A DNA stretch of 64,000 bases, from positions 1 through 64,000 of the forward strand of contig NZ_BBUZ01000037.1 of the NCBI RefSeq assembly GCF_001417735.1, in the 5' to 3' direction. The translations under genes were made by a program, and so were the position numbers. Below are positions 8,081-16,369 of the stretch, piece by piece (the stretch's first letter is position 1; the number at the start of each line of letters is the position of its first letter). This stretch comes from Streptomyces sp. NBRC 110028. Lineage in GTDB: Bacteria; Actinomycetota; Actinomycetes; Streptomycetales; Streptomycetaceae. Under the pieces are notes generated by a model. The model was not told where the DNA came from and did no database searches. It worked only from the letters and a program-made list of their open reading frames with translations.

Positions 8081-9714
8081 GTACTGCAACAGATACGGGC
8101 ACGCAGCGGCGCGGCAAAGCGCCCGCGGGCGAGCGCGTCGCCGACTGGGCCGATGGCCGGCTGGGCATCTACAGCCTCGCGCGGGCCAACATGCGCAAGA
8201 TCTTCCCGGACCACTGGTCCTTCATGCTGGGCGAGGTCGCGCTCTACAGCTTCATCATCATCATCCTCACGGGTGTGTACCTGACGCTGTTCTTCCACCC
8301 CAGCATGGAAGAGGTCGTCTACCACGGCCCGTACGTCCCGATGCAGGGCGTGCGGATGTCCGAGGCGTTCGCCTCGACGCTCGACATCAGCTTCGAGGTG
8401 CGCGGCGGTCTGCTGATCCGGCAGATCCACCACTGGGCCGCGCTGGTCTTCCTCGCCGCGATGTTCGTGCACATGATGCGCGTCTTCTTCACCGGCGCGT
8501 TCCGCAAGCCGCGTGAGATCAACTGGCTGTTCGGCTTCCTGCTGTTCTTCCTCGGCATGCTGACCGGTTTCACCGGCTACTCGCTCCCCGACGACCTGCT
8601 CTCCGGCACCGGTCTGCGGTTCATCGAGGGCGTGTTCCTGTCGATCCCGGTCGTCGGCACCTACATCTCGATGTTCGTCTTCGGCGGCGAGTTCCCGGGC
8701 ATGGACCTCATCCCGAGGCTCTACCCGGTCCACGTCCTGCTGCTGCCGGGCATCATGCTCGGCCTGCTGGTGGCGCACCTGATCCTGGTCTTCTACCACA
8801 AGCACACGCAGTACCCCGGGGCCGGCAAGACCAACAAGAACGTCGTCGGCATGCCCCTGCTGCCGGTCTACATGGCCAAGGCGGGCGGCTTCTTCTTCCT
8901 GGTCTTCGGCGTCATCGCGGCCATCTCCGCGATCGCCACGATCAACCCGATCTGGACCATCGGCCCCTACCGGCCCGACCAGGTCTCCACCGGCGCCCAG
9001 CCCGACTGGTACATGGGCTTCGCCGAGGGTCTGGTCCGCGTGATGCCCGGCTGGGAGATCACCGCCTGGGGTCACACGCTCGTCCTGGGCGTGTTCATCC
9101 CGATCGTGCTCTTCCCGCTGGTCCTCTTCGCGATCGGCCTCTACCCCTTCATCGAGGGCTGGATCACCGGCGACAAGCGCGAGCACCACATCCTGGACCG
9201 CCCGCGCAACGCCCCGACGCGTACGGCCTTCGGCGTCGCCTGGCTGACCGTGTACTTCGTGATGCTCGTCGGCGGCGGCAACGACCTGTGGGCCACCCAC
9301 TTCCACCTGTCGATCAACTCGATCACGTGGTTCGTGCGGATCGCCTTCTTCGTCGGCCCGGTCATCGCCTTCGTCGCCACCCGCCGGATCTGCATGGGCC
9401 TCCAGCGGCGCGACAAGGAGAAGGTGCTGCACGGTCGCGAGACCGGCATCATCAAGCGCCTGCCGCACGGCGAGTTCATCGAGGTGCACGAGCCGCTCAC
9501 GCAGGACCAGCTGCACGTGCTCACCCAGCACGAGCAGCCGAAGCCGTACGAGATCGGCCCCGAGGTCGACGAGAACGGCGTCCGCCGCAAGGTCGGCGCG
9601 TCGCAGAAGCTGCGGGCCAGGCTCTCCAAGAGCTACTACGGCAAGGACGCCTTCATCCCGAAGCCGACCTCCGAGGAGTACAAGGAGATCACCAGCGGCC
9701 ACGGCCACCACTGA
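8077..9714 (+). CDS. qcrB: Cytochrome b subunit of the bc1 complex
   Basis: This is the quinol-oxidising cytochrome b, 545 residues. It carries paired heme-b histidines in HHWAALVFLAAMFVHMMRVF and in the helix with HVLLLPGIMLGLLVAHL. A Qo-site region follows. The long C-terminal hydrophilic extension (about 440-545) is typical of actinobacterial QcrB. The ATG overlaps the qcrA stop. It is the last gene of the ctaE-qcrCAB unit, with a GC-rich hairpin just downstream. Confidence 0.96.
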   Translation: MSTATDTGTQRRGKAPAGERVADWADGRLGIYSLARANMRKIFPDHWSFMLGEVALYSFIIIILTGVYLTLFFHPSMEEVVYHGPYVPMQGVRMSEAFASTLDISFEVRGGLLIRQIHHWAALVFLAAMFVHMMRVFFTGAFRKPREINWLFGFLLFFLGMLTGFTGYSLPDDLLSGTGLRFIEGVFLSIPVVGTYISMFVFGGEFPGMDLIPRLYPVHVLLLPGIMLGLLVAHLILVFYHKHTQYPGAGKTNKNVVGMPLLPVYMAKAGGFFFLVFGVIAAISAIATINPIWTIGPYRPDQVSTGAQPDWYMGFAEGLVRVMPGWEITAWGHTLVLGVFIPIVLFPLVLFAIGLYPFIEGWITGDKREHHILDRPRNAPTRTAFGVAWLTVYFVMLVGGGNDLWATHFHLSINSITWFVRIAFFVGPVIAFVATRRICMGLQRRDKEKVLHGRETGIIKRLPHGEFIEVHEPLTQDQLHVLTQHEQPKPYEIGPEVDENGVRRKVGASQKLRARLSKSYYGKDAFIPKPTSEEYKEITSGHGHH

Positions 9715-9740
9715 TCCCTTCCGTCATCTGACGCCACAGA

Positions 9741-9784
9741 CCAGGGCCCCGGCCCGGACCTCACCGTCCGGCCCGGGGCCCTGG
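9741..9784 (+). terminator. Hairpin terminator after qcrB
   Basis: The arms 9741-9759 and 9766-9784 pair over 19 positions with one mismatch and a 6-nt loop. It lies 26 bp after the qcrB stop and has no U-tract. It separates the respiratory cluster from trpD. Confidence 0.8.
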
Positions 9785-9871
9785 CCGTGGTCAGGCCGAT
9801 AGGCTTGCCCTGATCGAGCGCTGATCCAGCCGTGTGGGCTGTGCGGCCCAGGCATCATTCAGGAGCGGACC

Positions 9872-10951
9872 ATGGACGTTGTGACCCCAGCCGGAGGCGA
9901 CAGCACCGCGACGGCCCGCACCTGGCCGGACGTGCTCAGCTCCCTCCTCGGCGGCCAGGACCTCAGCGCGGACGACACCGCCTGGGCCATGGACCGCATC
10001 ATGCGCGGCGAGGCCACCGACGCCCAGATCGCCGGGTTCGCGGTCGCGCTGCGGGCCAAGGGCGAGACCGTCGCCGAACTCTCCGGCCTCGTCCGCGCCA
10101 TGTACGGGCACGCCAAGACGATCGAGGTGCCAGGGCCGACCGTCGACATCGTCGGCACCGGCGGCGACCGCGCCAGGACCGTCAACATCTCGACCATGTC
10201 CGCCCTGGTGGCCGCCGGCGCGGGCGCGCGCGTCGTCAAGCACGGCAACCGCGCCTCGTCCTCCGCCAGCGGCGCCTCCGACGTCCTGGAGAAGCTCGGC
10301 GTCAACCTCGACCTCAGCCCGGCCCGGGTGGCCGAGATCGCCGAGGAAGCGGGCATCACCATGTGCTTCGCGGTCAAGTTCCACCCCTCGCTGCGGCACG
10401 TCGCCGCGGCCCGCCGCGAACTGGGCATCGCCACCCCGTTCAACTGGCTCGGCCCGCTCACCAACCCGGCCCGGGTCCGCTGCCAGGTGACGGGCGTCGC
10501 CGACGCCCGGATGGCGCCGATCATGGCCGGGGTGCTGGCCGAGCGCGGCTCCTCGGCGCTGGTCTTCCGGGGCGACGACGGACTGGACGAACTCACCGTG
10601 ACCGCGACCTCCCAGGTGTGGGTGGTACGGGACGGCACGGTCCGCCAGGAGTCCTTCGACCCGCGTGACATCGGCTTCGACCTGGCCCCGGTGGAGGCCC
10701 TGCGTGGCGCCGACGCCTCGTACAACGCGGATGTGGCACGCCGGCTGCTGGCGGGCGAGACGGGCCCGGTACGGGACGCGGTCCTGCTGAACGCGGGCGC
10801 GGCCCTGGCGACCCTGGACTGGCACCGCGACCCGGCGGACGCCCCGCTCCCGGCCCGCATCGCGACGGGCGTCGCGCGAGCCGCCGAGTCCATCGACTCG
10901 GGCGCGGCGAGGGACGCCCTGGAACGCTGGGTGCACGCGAGCAACGCGTAG
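9872..10951 (+). CDS. trpD: Anthranilate phosphoribosyltransferase
   Basis: TrpD transfers phosphoribose from PRPP to anthranilate, the second committed step of tryptophan synthesis. The 359-residue protein has the PRPP-binding GTGGD motif (in VDIVGTGGDRARTVNIST) and the anthranilate-site segment KHGNRASSSASGASDVLEKLG. The ATG at 9872 follows GGAGC. It stands alone, with a terminator on either side, rather than in a trp operon. The fused anthranilate synthase that supplies its substrate is encoded 25 kb downstream in the same window. Confidence 0.95.
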   Translation: MDVVTPAGGDSTATARTWPDVLSSLLGGQDLSADDTAWAMDRIMRGEATDAQIAGFAVALRAKGETVAELSGLVRAMYGHAKTIEVPGPTVDIVGTGGDRARTVNISTMSALVAAGAGARVVKHGNRASSSASGASDVLEKLGVNLDLSPARVAEIAEEAGITMCFAVKFHPSLRHVAAARRELGIATPFNWLGPLTNPARVRCQVTGVADARMAPIMAGVLAERGSSALVFRGDDGLDELTVTATSQVWVVRDGTVRQESFDPRDIGFDLAPVEALRGADASYNADVARRLLAGETGPVRDAVLLNAGAALATLDWHRDPADAPLPARIATGVARAAESIDSGAARDALERWVHASNA

Positions 10952-11010
10952 GGGCACGCGGCCGCGGCCTCTTCCCCACCCCGCCCCTTCCCGAACCCGG
11001 GAGCCGCGCC

Positions 11011-11039
11011 CCGGGCGCCCCGGCACCCGGGGCGCCCGG
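11011..11039 (+). terminator. GC-only hairpin after trpD
   Basis: CCGGGCGCCCC at 11011-11021 pairs perfectly with 11029-11039 across a 7-nt loop, about 60 bp after the trpD stop. There is no U-tract. Confidence 0.6.
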
Positions 11040-11075
11040 CCCCGAGGCCGGCGCCTGCCAGCGGTAGCCGGGGAC

Positions 11076-11436
11076 GTTCGAGGAGCGGGAGCCCGAGGGG
11101 CGGAGTCGCCATTTCGGGGTGGGGGTGGTGATGCTCGGCCACCCAGCGCCGTTCCGGTGTGTGTGGAGCGGGGACCGAGGGGCGGAGCCCCGTCCCGGGT
11201 CGTGGCGGTGGTGCCCCGCTCCCCAGCCGCTCCGACGCTTGAGGAGCGGGGTCCAGGGGCGGAGTCGCCACTCCGAGGTTGGGGTGGCGATGCCCGGCTT
11301 CTCAGCGTCGTTCCGGTGTGTGTGGAGCGGAAGCCCGGGGGCGGAGTCGCCATCTCGGGGTCGTGGCGGTGATGTCCGGCTTCCCAGCCGCTCCGGCGTT
11401 TGAGGAGCGGGGTCCAGGGGCGGAGCCCCGCAGTGG
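11076..11436. repeat. Degenerate tandem intergenic repeat array
   Basis: Two alternating unit types recur about every 80 bp, giving a period near 160 bp. Type A has a core like GAGGAGCGGGGTCCAGGGGC and begins near 11076, 11236 and 11398. Type B begins TTCCGGTGTGTGTGGAGCGG at 11151 (one base off) and 11311. Each ends in GGGGCGGAGTCGCC or GGGGCGGAGCCCCG, followed by a shared linker (CGGGGT..TGGCGGTGATG). A lone relative lies near 20080. No protein family is encoded. The array fills most of the gap between trpD and the riboswitch. Confidence 0.75.
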
Positions 11437-11542
11437 GGGGTCGGGGGCTTGCCCCCGGTTCGGGAAGGGGCGGGGTGGGGGACAGGTCCACTATGCGGAC
11501 GAGGGGATGGGCACCGCGCGGCGCCGTGGCATAATCGCGCCA

Positions 11543-11677
11543 GGTCACGAGCGACAGCGACTTCGGCCCCGGCCCGCTGTCCGGCAACCCTCCGTCCGTG
11601 GCGGGGTGCCCCGGGTGATGACCAGGCCGCTCGCAGCGAGGCGCGCGGCAAGCGCGGACCCCTCGCACTAGGGGTCC
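11543..11677 (+). ncRNA. SAM-IV type S-adenosylmethionine riboswitch
   Basis: The conserved core is recognisable: GGTCACGAGCGACAGCG, then CTGTCCGGCAACCCTCC, then GGCGGGGTGCCCCGGGTGATGACCAG. Helix P1 pairs GGTCA (11543-11547) with TGACC (11619-11623). The segment after P1, which differs from SAM-I, contains an 8-bp hairpin (11656-11663 with 11670-11677). SAM-I and SAM-IV share this core, so the subclass is an inference. The element lies about 140 bp before the class V aminotransferase start and probably represses it when SAM is high. An ATG inside P1 opens a 17-codon frame that is more likely structural. Confidence 0.82.
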
Positions 11678-11813
11678 TGGTGGTCGAGGGAGTTCTTCCG
11701 TGACGCAGCGAATGCGCTAGGGCCGCAGCGCCCGTTTTCCCACCCGCTCCGCGCGGATCCGCCGTGCGTTGAGCCATGTTCCGCATGCCTGCGACCCATC
11801 GGGAGAATTCGCC

Positions 11814-13187
11814 ATGTCCGTGTGCCCTTCTGCAGTCGAGACCTCCGCCCCGCTCGCCGTCCTCGGCAGTGACGTCACCGTGCCCCTGGTCACCGGCGGC
11901 GAGGTGACGTACGCCGCGCTCGACTACGCGGCCAGCGCGCCCGCCCTGCGGCGGGTGTGGGACGACGTCGCCGCGTACGCCCCGTACTACGGGAGCGTTC
12001 ACCGGGGGGCGGGCTACCTGTCGCAGCTGTCGACGGACCTGTTCGAGACGAGCCGCAAGGAGGTCGCGGCGTTCCTGGGGTGCCGGGCGGACGACCAGGT
12101 GGTCTTCACCCGTTCGACCACGGACTCGCTGAACCTGCTGGCCGCCGTAACTCCGACCGGTGCGGAGGTGTTCGTGTTCGAGACCGAGCACCACGCCTCG
12201 CTGCTGCCGTGGGAGCAGCGGGAGGACGTGCGGGTGCGCTACCTGAGCGCGCCGCGCTCGCCGCGCGAGGCGGTGGAGACGCTGGAGAGGGCGCTGGCGG
12301 AGCGGGACGGGGGCCCGGCGCTGGTGTGCGTGACGGGCGCGTCGAACGTGACGGGTGAGCTGTGGCCGGTGGAGGCGCTGGCCGCGGCGGCGCACGCGCA
12401 CGGCGCCCGTATCGTCCTGGACGCCGCACAGCTGGCCCCGCACCACCCGGTGGACATCGCGGAGGCGGACGTGGACTGGGTGGCGTTCTCGGGGCACAAG
12501 CTGTACGCGCCGTTCGGGGCGGGGGTCCTGGCGGGCCGGGCCGACTGGCTGCGCGAGGCGCGGCCGTATCTGGCGGGCGGCGGCGCGAGCCGCAAGGTCG
12601 CGCGGCGGGACGACGGCGGGGTGGACGTCGAGTGGCACACCACCGCGGCGCGGCACGAGGCGGGCTCGCCGAACGTGATCGGGGTGTACGCGATCGCCTC
12701 GGCGTGCAAGGCGCTGTCCGAGGCCGGGTTCGACGGTCTGGTGGCCCGGGAGCGGCAGCTGATCGCGAAGGTGCGGGAGGGGCTTGCGGAGGTGCCCCAG
12801 GTGCGGCTGCTGTCGCTGTTCGGCGACGACGCGCCGCGCGTGGGGGTGCTGTCGTTCGTGGTGGAGGGCTGGAACAGCTCCCACTTCGCGGCGGCGCTGT
12901 CCGCGGAGTACGGGATCGGCGTACGGGACGGGCTGTTCTGCGCGCATCCGCTGCTGCGGACCCTGCTGGACAGCGAGCCGGGTGAGCAGGGGGAGTGCGG
13001 GGCGCCCGAGGCCGCCCCGGGGGAGCGCTCTCTGAACGCGATCCGCGTCAGCTTCGGCGCGGGCACCCCGGACGAGCACGTGGAGCGCTTCATCCGGGCG
13101 GTGAAGGAGCTGGTCCGGGACGGCGCGCGGTGGGACTACCGCACGGAGGACGGCCGCTGCGTGCCGGCGCGCCAGGCCGTGCGCTAG
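11814..13187 (+). CDS. Class V aminotransferase, cysteine desulfurase-like
   Basis: This is a PLP-dependent fold-type I enzyme of 457 residues. The lysine that binds PLP is in FSGHKLYAPFGAG, preceded by DAAQLAPHHPVDI and VDWVAF; the phosphate-binding segment is in HRGAGYLSQL. It resembles cysteine desulfurase and selenocysteine lyase relatives but has an unusual C-terminus, so the substrate is not certain. The SAM riboswitch upstream suggests a sulfur amino-acid role. The ATG at 11814 has GGGAGA seven bases upstream; a TTG at 11769 is open but less likely. The TAG stop is part of the CTAG at the MITE junction. Confidence 0.85.
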   Translation: MSVCPSAVETSAPLAVLGSDVTVPLVTGGEVTYAALDYAASAPALRRVWDDVAAYAPYYGSVHRGAGYLSQLSTDLFETSRKEVAAFLGCRADDQVVFTRSTTDSLNLLAAVTPTGAEVFVFETEHHASLLPWEQREDVRVRYLSAPRSPREAVETLERALAERDGGPALVCVTGASNVTGELWPVEALAAAAHAHGARIVLDAAQLAPHHPVDIAEADVDWVAFSGHKLYAPFGAGVLAGRADWLREARPYLAGGGASRKVARRDDGGVDVEWHTTAARHEAGSPNVIGVYAIASACKALSEAGFDGLVARERQLIAKVREGLAEVPQVRLLSLFGDDAPRVGVLSFVVEGWNSSHFAAALSAEYGIGVRDGLFCAHPLLRTLLDSEPGEQGECGAPEAAPGERSLNAIRVSFGAGTPDEHVERFIRAVKELVRDGARWDYRTEDGRCVPARQAVR

Positions 13188-13354
13188 CTAGTGCCGCGTC
13201 AGCCAAGGTTCACCCCGCTCGCCGCCCTGGCACGGCCATCTGCGGCGTTGCCGAATCGACCGAGTAGGCCCACTACGAGGCCGATCCGGCGCCTTGCATC
13301 TGACCGCACCAGGACGCCTCGCTACCGGGCAAACCTTGACTGACGCGGCACTAG
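13188..13354. mobile_element. MITE-like element, about 163 bp, at shared stop codons
   Basis: Imperfect 23-bp terminal inverted repeats (13188-13210 and 13332-13354, one mismatch) begin CTAGTGCCGCGTCAG and enclose about 120 bp without a coding gene. CTAG occurs at 13184-13187 and at 13351-13354. This fits a 4-bp CTAG target duplication, the type associated with IS5-family transposases. No transposase is present, so the element would be non-autonomous. Removing it rejoins the TAG of the upstream gene with the stop of the convergent Lrp-type gene. Confidence 0.7.
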
Positions 13355-13632
13355 CTGTCGAGGCCGATCGCGAAGGCGGCCTCCAGGTCGTGCTGGGAGT
13401 AGGTGCGGAACGCGATGTGCGTCTCGGTGGAGGCCACACCGGGGACCTTGGAGATCTGGCCCGGAATGATGTCCGCGAGGTCGTCGTGCCGGGCCACCCG
13501 CACCATGGCGATCAGATCGTGCGCCCCGGTGACCGAGTAGACCTCGCTCACGCCCTCGATCGCGGCGATCTTCTCGGCGATCTCCGGGATCCGGTCCACG
13601 CTGGTCTTGATGAGCACGATCGAAGTGATCAC
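13351..13632 (-). CDS. Lrp/AsnC ligand-binding (RAM) domain protein
   Basis: The 93-residue protein consists only of the alpha-beta RAM domain of Lrp/AsnC regulators. It begins MITSIVLIKTSVDRIPEIAE, then has GVSEVYSVTGAHDLIAMVRV and the C-terminal segment with HIAFRTYSQHD. No helix-turn-helix precedes it. Stand-alone RAM proteins bind amino acids and can modify full-length Lrp oligomers; the ligand here is unknown. The GTG start overlaps the rhomboid stop (GTGA), so it is translated after the rhomboid gene. The stop codon is supplied by the right CTAG of the MITE. Confidence 0.85.
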   Translation of the reverse strand: MITSIVLIKTSVDRIPEIAEKIAAIEGVSEVYSVTGAHDLIAMVRVARHDDLADIIPGQISKVPGVASTETHIAFRTYSQHDLEAAFAIGLDS

Positions 13633-14339
13633 GGCTGGCTTTCTCCCTCGCTGGACCTGGCTGCGCCGCCCACTCTATCCGGCCGCCCGAACCGGGCCCA
13701 CGCGTAGAGAAAACCCAGGGTGAAGCCCACGAGATGGGCGAGGTAGGCCACTCCGGGGCGGGCGTCGGCCTGGCGGGCGGCGAGCCACTGGAGGGTGACC
13801 CAGAAGATCAGCACGACCCAGGCGGGGAAGCGCAGCGGGAGGAAGAAGAGGAACGGGAACAGGCTGGTCACCCGGGCGCGCGGGAAGAGCCACAGGAAGG
13901 CGCCGAGGACGCCGGAGATGGCGCCCGAGGCGCCGACCAGCGTCTGCGGGGAGTCGGCGTGGGCGGCGGCGTAACCGAGCAGCGCGAGATAGCCGGTGAC
14001 GAGATAGAAGAGGGCGAAGTGCATGCGTCCCATGCGCTCCTCGGCCATCGCCCCGAAGACGTAGAGGAACAGCATGTTGCCGAGGAGATGCAGCCAGTTG
14101 CCGTGGACGAAGAGCGCGGTCAGCGGGGTCAGCGGCGCGGCGGGGGTGCCGTTCCACAGGGCGGCGGGGACGACTCCCCAGCGCTCGAAGTACGAGGTCT
14201 GGGCCTGGAGAAGGTGTCCGCCGGAGCCGTAGCGGGGGTCGAGCCCGGAGGCCGGTCCGAGGACGAAGATCAGGCAGCAGGTGACGATGAGGGCGTACGT
14301 CATCACGGGACGGCCGGACCCCGCCGACTTCTCGATCAT
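13629..14339 (-). CDS. Rhomboid family intramembrane serine protease
   Basis: This polytopic membrane protease has 236 residues from the ATG at 14339. The catalytic Ser lies in GASGAISGVLGAF and the His in YLAHLVGFTLGF, with the conserved loop HGNWLHLLGNMLFLYVFG before the catalytic helix. It has six to seven predicted helices. A TTG at 14366 is also possible; neither start has a strong ribosome site. The substrate is unknown. It forms a two-gene unit with the RAM-domain gene. Confidence 0.9.
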   Translation of the reverse strand: MIEKSAGSGRPVMTYALIVTCCLIFVLGPASGLDPRYGSGGHLLQAQTSYFERWGVVPAALWNGTPAAPLTPLTALFVHGNWLHLLGNMLFLYVFGAMAEERMGRMHFALFYLVTGYLALLGYAAAHADSPQTLVGASGAISGVLGAFLWLFPRARVTSLFPFLFFLPLRFPAWVVLIFWVTLQWLAARQADARPGVAYLAHLVGFTLGFLYAWARFGRPDRVGGAARSSEGESQP

Positions 14340-14480
14340 GGGCAGATCATCGCGTACCCGGCACAACCTGCACAGAGCGCCTCGCCGCCGCCCGGTGGTG
14401 GGTACGGGCCCGGCATGGCCGAGTGCTCAGGCCGTAGGGTGACAGCACGCCGATGAGCCGAGAAGCGAGGACGCGACACC

Positions 14481-14726
14481 ATGGCCGTTCCCACGCCGAC
14501 AGCCGGGACCCGCTGGCGCTGCACGCTGTGCGGCAACCTCACCCGTTTCGATGTGACCCGCTCGACGAAGGCGGTCGAGTTCGTCCACCTGGATCTGGCC
14601 GGGGAGCCACGGGTCGAGGAGCGCGATGTGGTCAGTGAGACCATTGAGTCAGTGCGTTGTCGCTGGTGCAACGCGGTCGACCAGATCGAGCTGGTGGACC
14701 GCCCGAGTACGAACGCGAGCGCCTGA
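14481..14726 (+). CDS. Small zinc-ribbon protein, unknown function
   Basis: The 81-residue protein has two cysteine pairs, CTLC near residue 14 and CRWC near residue 60. They are separated by a beta-rich segment (RFDVTRSTKAVEFVHLDL), which predicts one zinc ribbon. No catalytic motif is seen. The ATG at 14481 follows GAGGACG. It lies 22 bp before the NYN-domain gene and is probably co-transcribed with it. The pairing suggests an RNA-related role, but that rests on context only. Confidence 0.75.
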   Translation: MAVPTPTAGTRWRCTLCGNLTRFDVTRSTKAVEFVHLDLAGEPRVEERDVVSETIESVRCRWCNAVDQIELVDRPSTNASA

Positions 14727-14748
14727 GAAGCGAAGCGAGGAGAAGGTG

Positions 14749-16107
14749 GTGGACCGGACGGGCGGCCGCGAGGCGGCCGGTGACGCCGAGGGCGTCGCCG
14801 AGGCGCTGGACCGCCCCCTGCCGGAAGGGGTGCGGCGGCGCGTGGTGGCGCTGGTCGCGGACGCGTTCGGTGGTCTGACGGTCGCCGAACTGCCACCTCA
14901 GCTGCGGCAGTACGCCCGCTTCACCCCGAACCGGCGCGCCAAGTTCGCGGGGAACGCGATGGCCGCCGCGGTGGAGAGCGACCCCGTCTTCCGGCAGCGG
15001 ATCGCACAGCGGCTGCGTGAGACCCAGGCGGAGCTGGCCGAGGCCATAGAGGGCGGTTCGCCGCCCGCGGCCGCGGATCCGGTGGACGTGGCGGCGGTGG
15101 CGTACGTGCTGCGCCCGGCGGGCTGGGTGAAGCTCGTCGAGGCGGCGGGCGAGGAGGCCCAGCGGGCGTCGGCGGAGCGGGCCGGCGAGGAGGCGGAGCG
15201 CGAGCTGCAGCGGCTGCGCGAGGAGCTGGCGGAGGCCCGGGCGGCGGCGCGCAAGGACGCGGACCGGGCCCGCTCGGAGCTGGACGCGGCCCGCAAGGAG
15301 ACGGACGCGGTGCAGCGCAAGCTGCGCAGCGCGCAGAGCGATGTCAAGCGCGGTGCGGCGGCGCTGCGCAAGGCCGAGGGCGAGCTGGAGGCCGTACGGT
15401 CGGAGGCCGCGTCGCGGCAGGCGGCCGCCGACGGCGAGGCGCGGCGGCTGCGGGCCCGGCTGGCGGAGGCGGAGTCGGCGCTGGAGGCGAGCCGCCGGGC
15501 GGTGCGCGAGGGCCGAAGCGTGGAGGACATGCGGCTGCGGCTGCTGCTGGACACCGTACTGGACGCGGCCCAGGGGCTGCGCCGCGAACTGGCGCTGCCG
15601 CCCGCGTCGACGCATCCGGCGGACTCGGTGGACGCGGTCGAGCCGGGGAAGATGACGCCGAAGGACATAAGCACCAGGGCGCTGTCGGAGATGGACCCGG
15701 CGCTGCTGGACCAGTTGCTGGCGCTGCCGCAGGCGCATCTGGTGGTGGACGGCTACAACGTCACCAAGACCGGTTATCCGACGATGCCGTTGGAGAAGCA
15801 GCGGCTGCGGCTGCTGGGCGGGCTCGCGGTGCTCGCGGCGCAGACGGGCGCGGAGATGACGTGTGTCTTCGACGGCGCGGAGCTGGCGGCTCCGGTGCTG
15901 CTGGCGCCGCCGCGCGGGGTGCGGGTGCTGTTCAGCAAGCCCGGGGTGACGGCGGACGAGCTGATCCGGCAGCTGGTGCGGGCCGAGCCGCCGGGCCGTC
16001 CGGTGGTCGTGGTGTCGACCGACCGGGAGGTCGCGGACGGGGTCGCGCGCGCCGGAGCGCGCCCCGTGGCATCCGCCTTGTTGCTGAAACGACTTGCGCG
16101 TACCTGA
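14749..16107 (+). CDS. Coiled-coil protein with NYN (PIN-like) RNase domain
   Basis: The 452-residue protein has an N-terminal helical domain (about 1-110). A long charged coiled coil follows (about 120-270, rich in A, E, R and K), then a C-terminal NYN domain of the YacP type (about 310-450). Acidic catalytic residues are visible in HLVVDGYNVTKTG, in the VFDGAEL strand and in VVSTDREVADG. NYN domains cleave RNA. Two adjacent GTG codons occur (14746, 14749); the second is better spaced from GAGGAG at 14738. Confidence 0.85.
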   Translation: MDRTGGREAAGDAEGVAEALDRPLPEGVRRRVVALVADAFGGLTVAELPPQLRQYARFTPNRRAKFAGNAMAAAVESDPVFRQRIAQRLRETQAELAEAIEGGSPPAAADPVDVAAVAYVLRPAGWVKLVEAAGEEAQRASAERAGEEAERELQRLREELAEARAAARKDADRARSELDAARKETDAVQRKLRSAQSDVKRGAAALRKAEGELEAVRSEAASRQAAADGEARRLRARLAEAESALEASRRAVREGRSVEDMRLRLLLDTVLDAAQGLRRELALPPASTHPADSVDAVEPGKMTPKDISTRALSEMDPALLDQLLALPQAHLVVDGYNVTKTGYPTMPLEKQRLRLLGGLAVLAAQTGAEMTCVFDGAELAAPVLLAPPRGVRVLFSKPGVTADELIRQLVRAEPPGRPVVVVSTDREVADGVARAGARPVASALLLKRLART

Positions 16108-16135
16108 CGGCGGCTAAGCATCAGCGCAGCGTCAA

Positions 16136-16170
16136 TTGACCGTCACTGCCCGTGCGATGTTTGTAAAAGA
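16136..16170 (+). promoter_or_regulatory. Possible promoter of the NlpC/P60 leader
   Basis: TTGACC at 16136-16141 could be a -35 box, with an AT-rich TTTGTAAAAG patch about 18-20 bp downstream as a loose -10. This lies about 85 bp upstream of the predicted riboswitch core. The assignment is weak because the -10 does not fit well. Confidence 0.25.
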
Positions 16171-16224
16171 TGCGCCTGTGGCCGATTTTTTTGCCGCCGG
16201 GATTTGAACGGATCACGGCAGGGT

Positions 16225-16365
16225 CACTAATGTCGGCTCGAACCTTCGCGCGGTTGATCACCCATCCGGGGTGACAGCGGGGGTACCGCCGAGTCCGCGG
16301 CGTATCCGCGGAGCCGGGGTCGCACCTCAACCCCTGGTAGGCGGCCGGAGGAAGAAGGAGCTCGC
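16225..16365 (+). ncRNA. Probable c-di-AMP (ydaO-type) riboswitch
   Basis: The 230-bp leader of this NlpC/P60 gene has blocks I associate with actinobacterial ydaO elements. They are GGGGTGACAGCGGGGGTACC, a GC hairpin TCCGCGGCGTATCCGCGGA (16294-16312), and then GCCGGGGTCGCACCTC, ending in GGTAGGCGGCCGGAGG just before the ribosome site. These riboswitches commonly precede cell-wall hydrolases in Streptomyces. The fit was judged by eye, so the boundaries are approximate. Confidence 0.65.
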
Positions 16366-16369
16366 CTTC

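Noticed and set aside
11076..11436. CRISPR array reading of the repeats
   Set aside because: Units are degenerate and about 80 bp apart with related, not unique, linkers, and no cas genes are present.
11618..11671. 17-codon frame starting ATG inside the SAM riboswitch
   Set aside because: The ATG is part of helix P1, the product has no cysteine or methionine run, and no ribosome site is visible. It is not treated as a leader peptide.
10593..13079. 828-residue minus-strand open frame across the repeat array
   Set aside because: It spans trpD, the repeats, the riboswitch and the aminotransferase in antisense; the translation is repetitive and biased.
13188..13439. Minus-strand open frame across the MITE
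   Set aside because: It merges the MITE with the Lrp-type gene region and shows no domain; the MITE is treated as non-coding.
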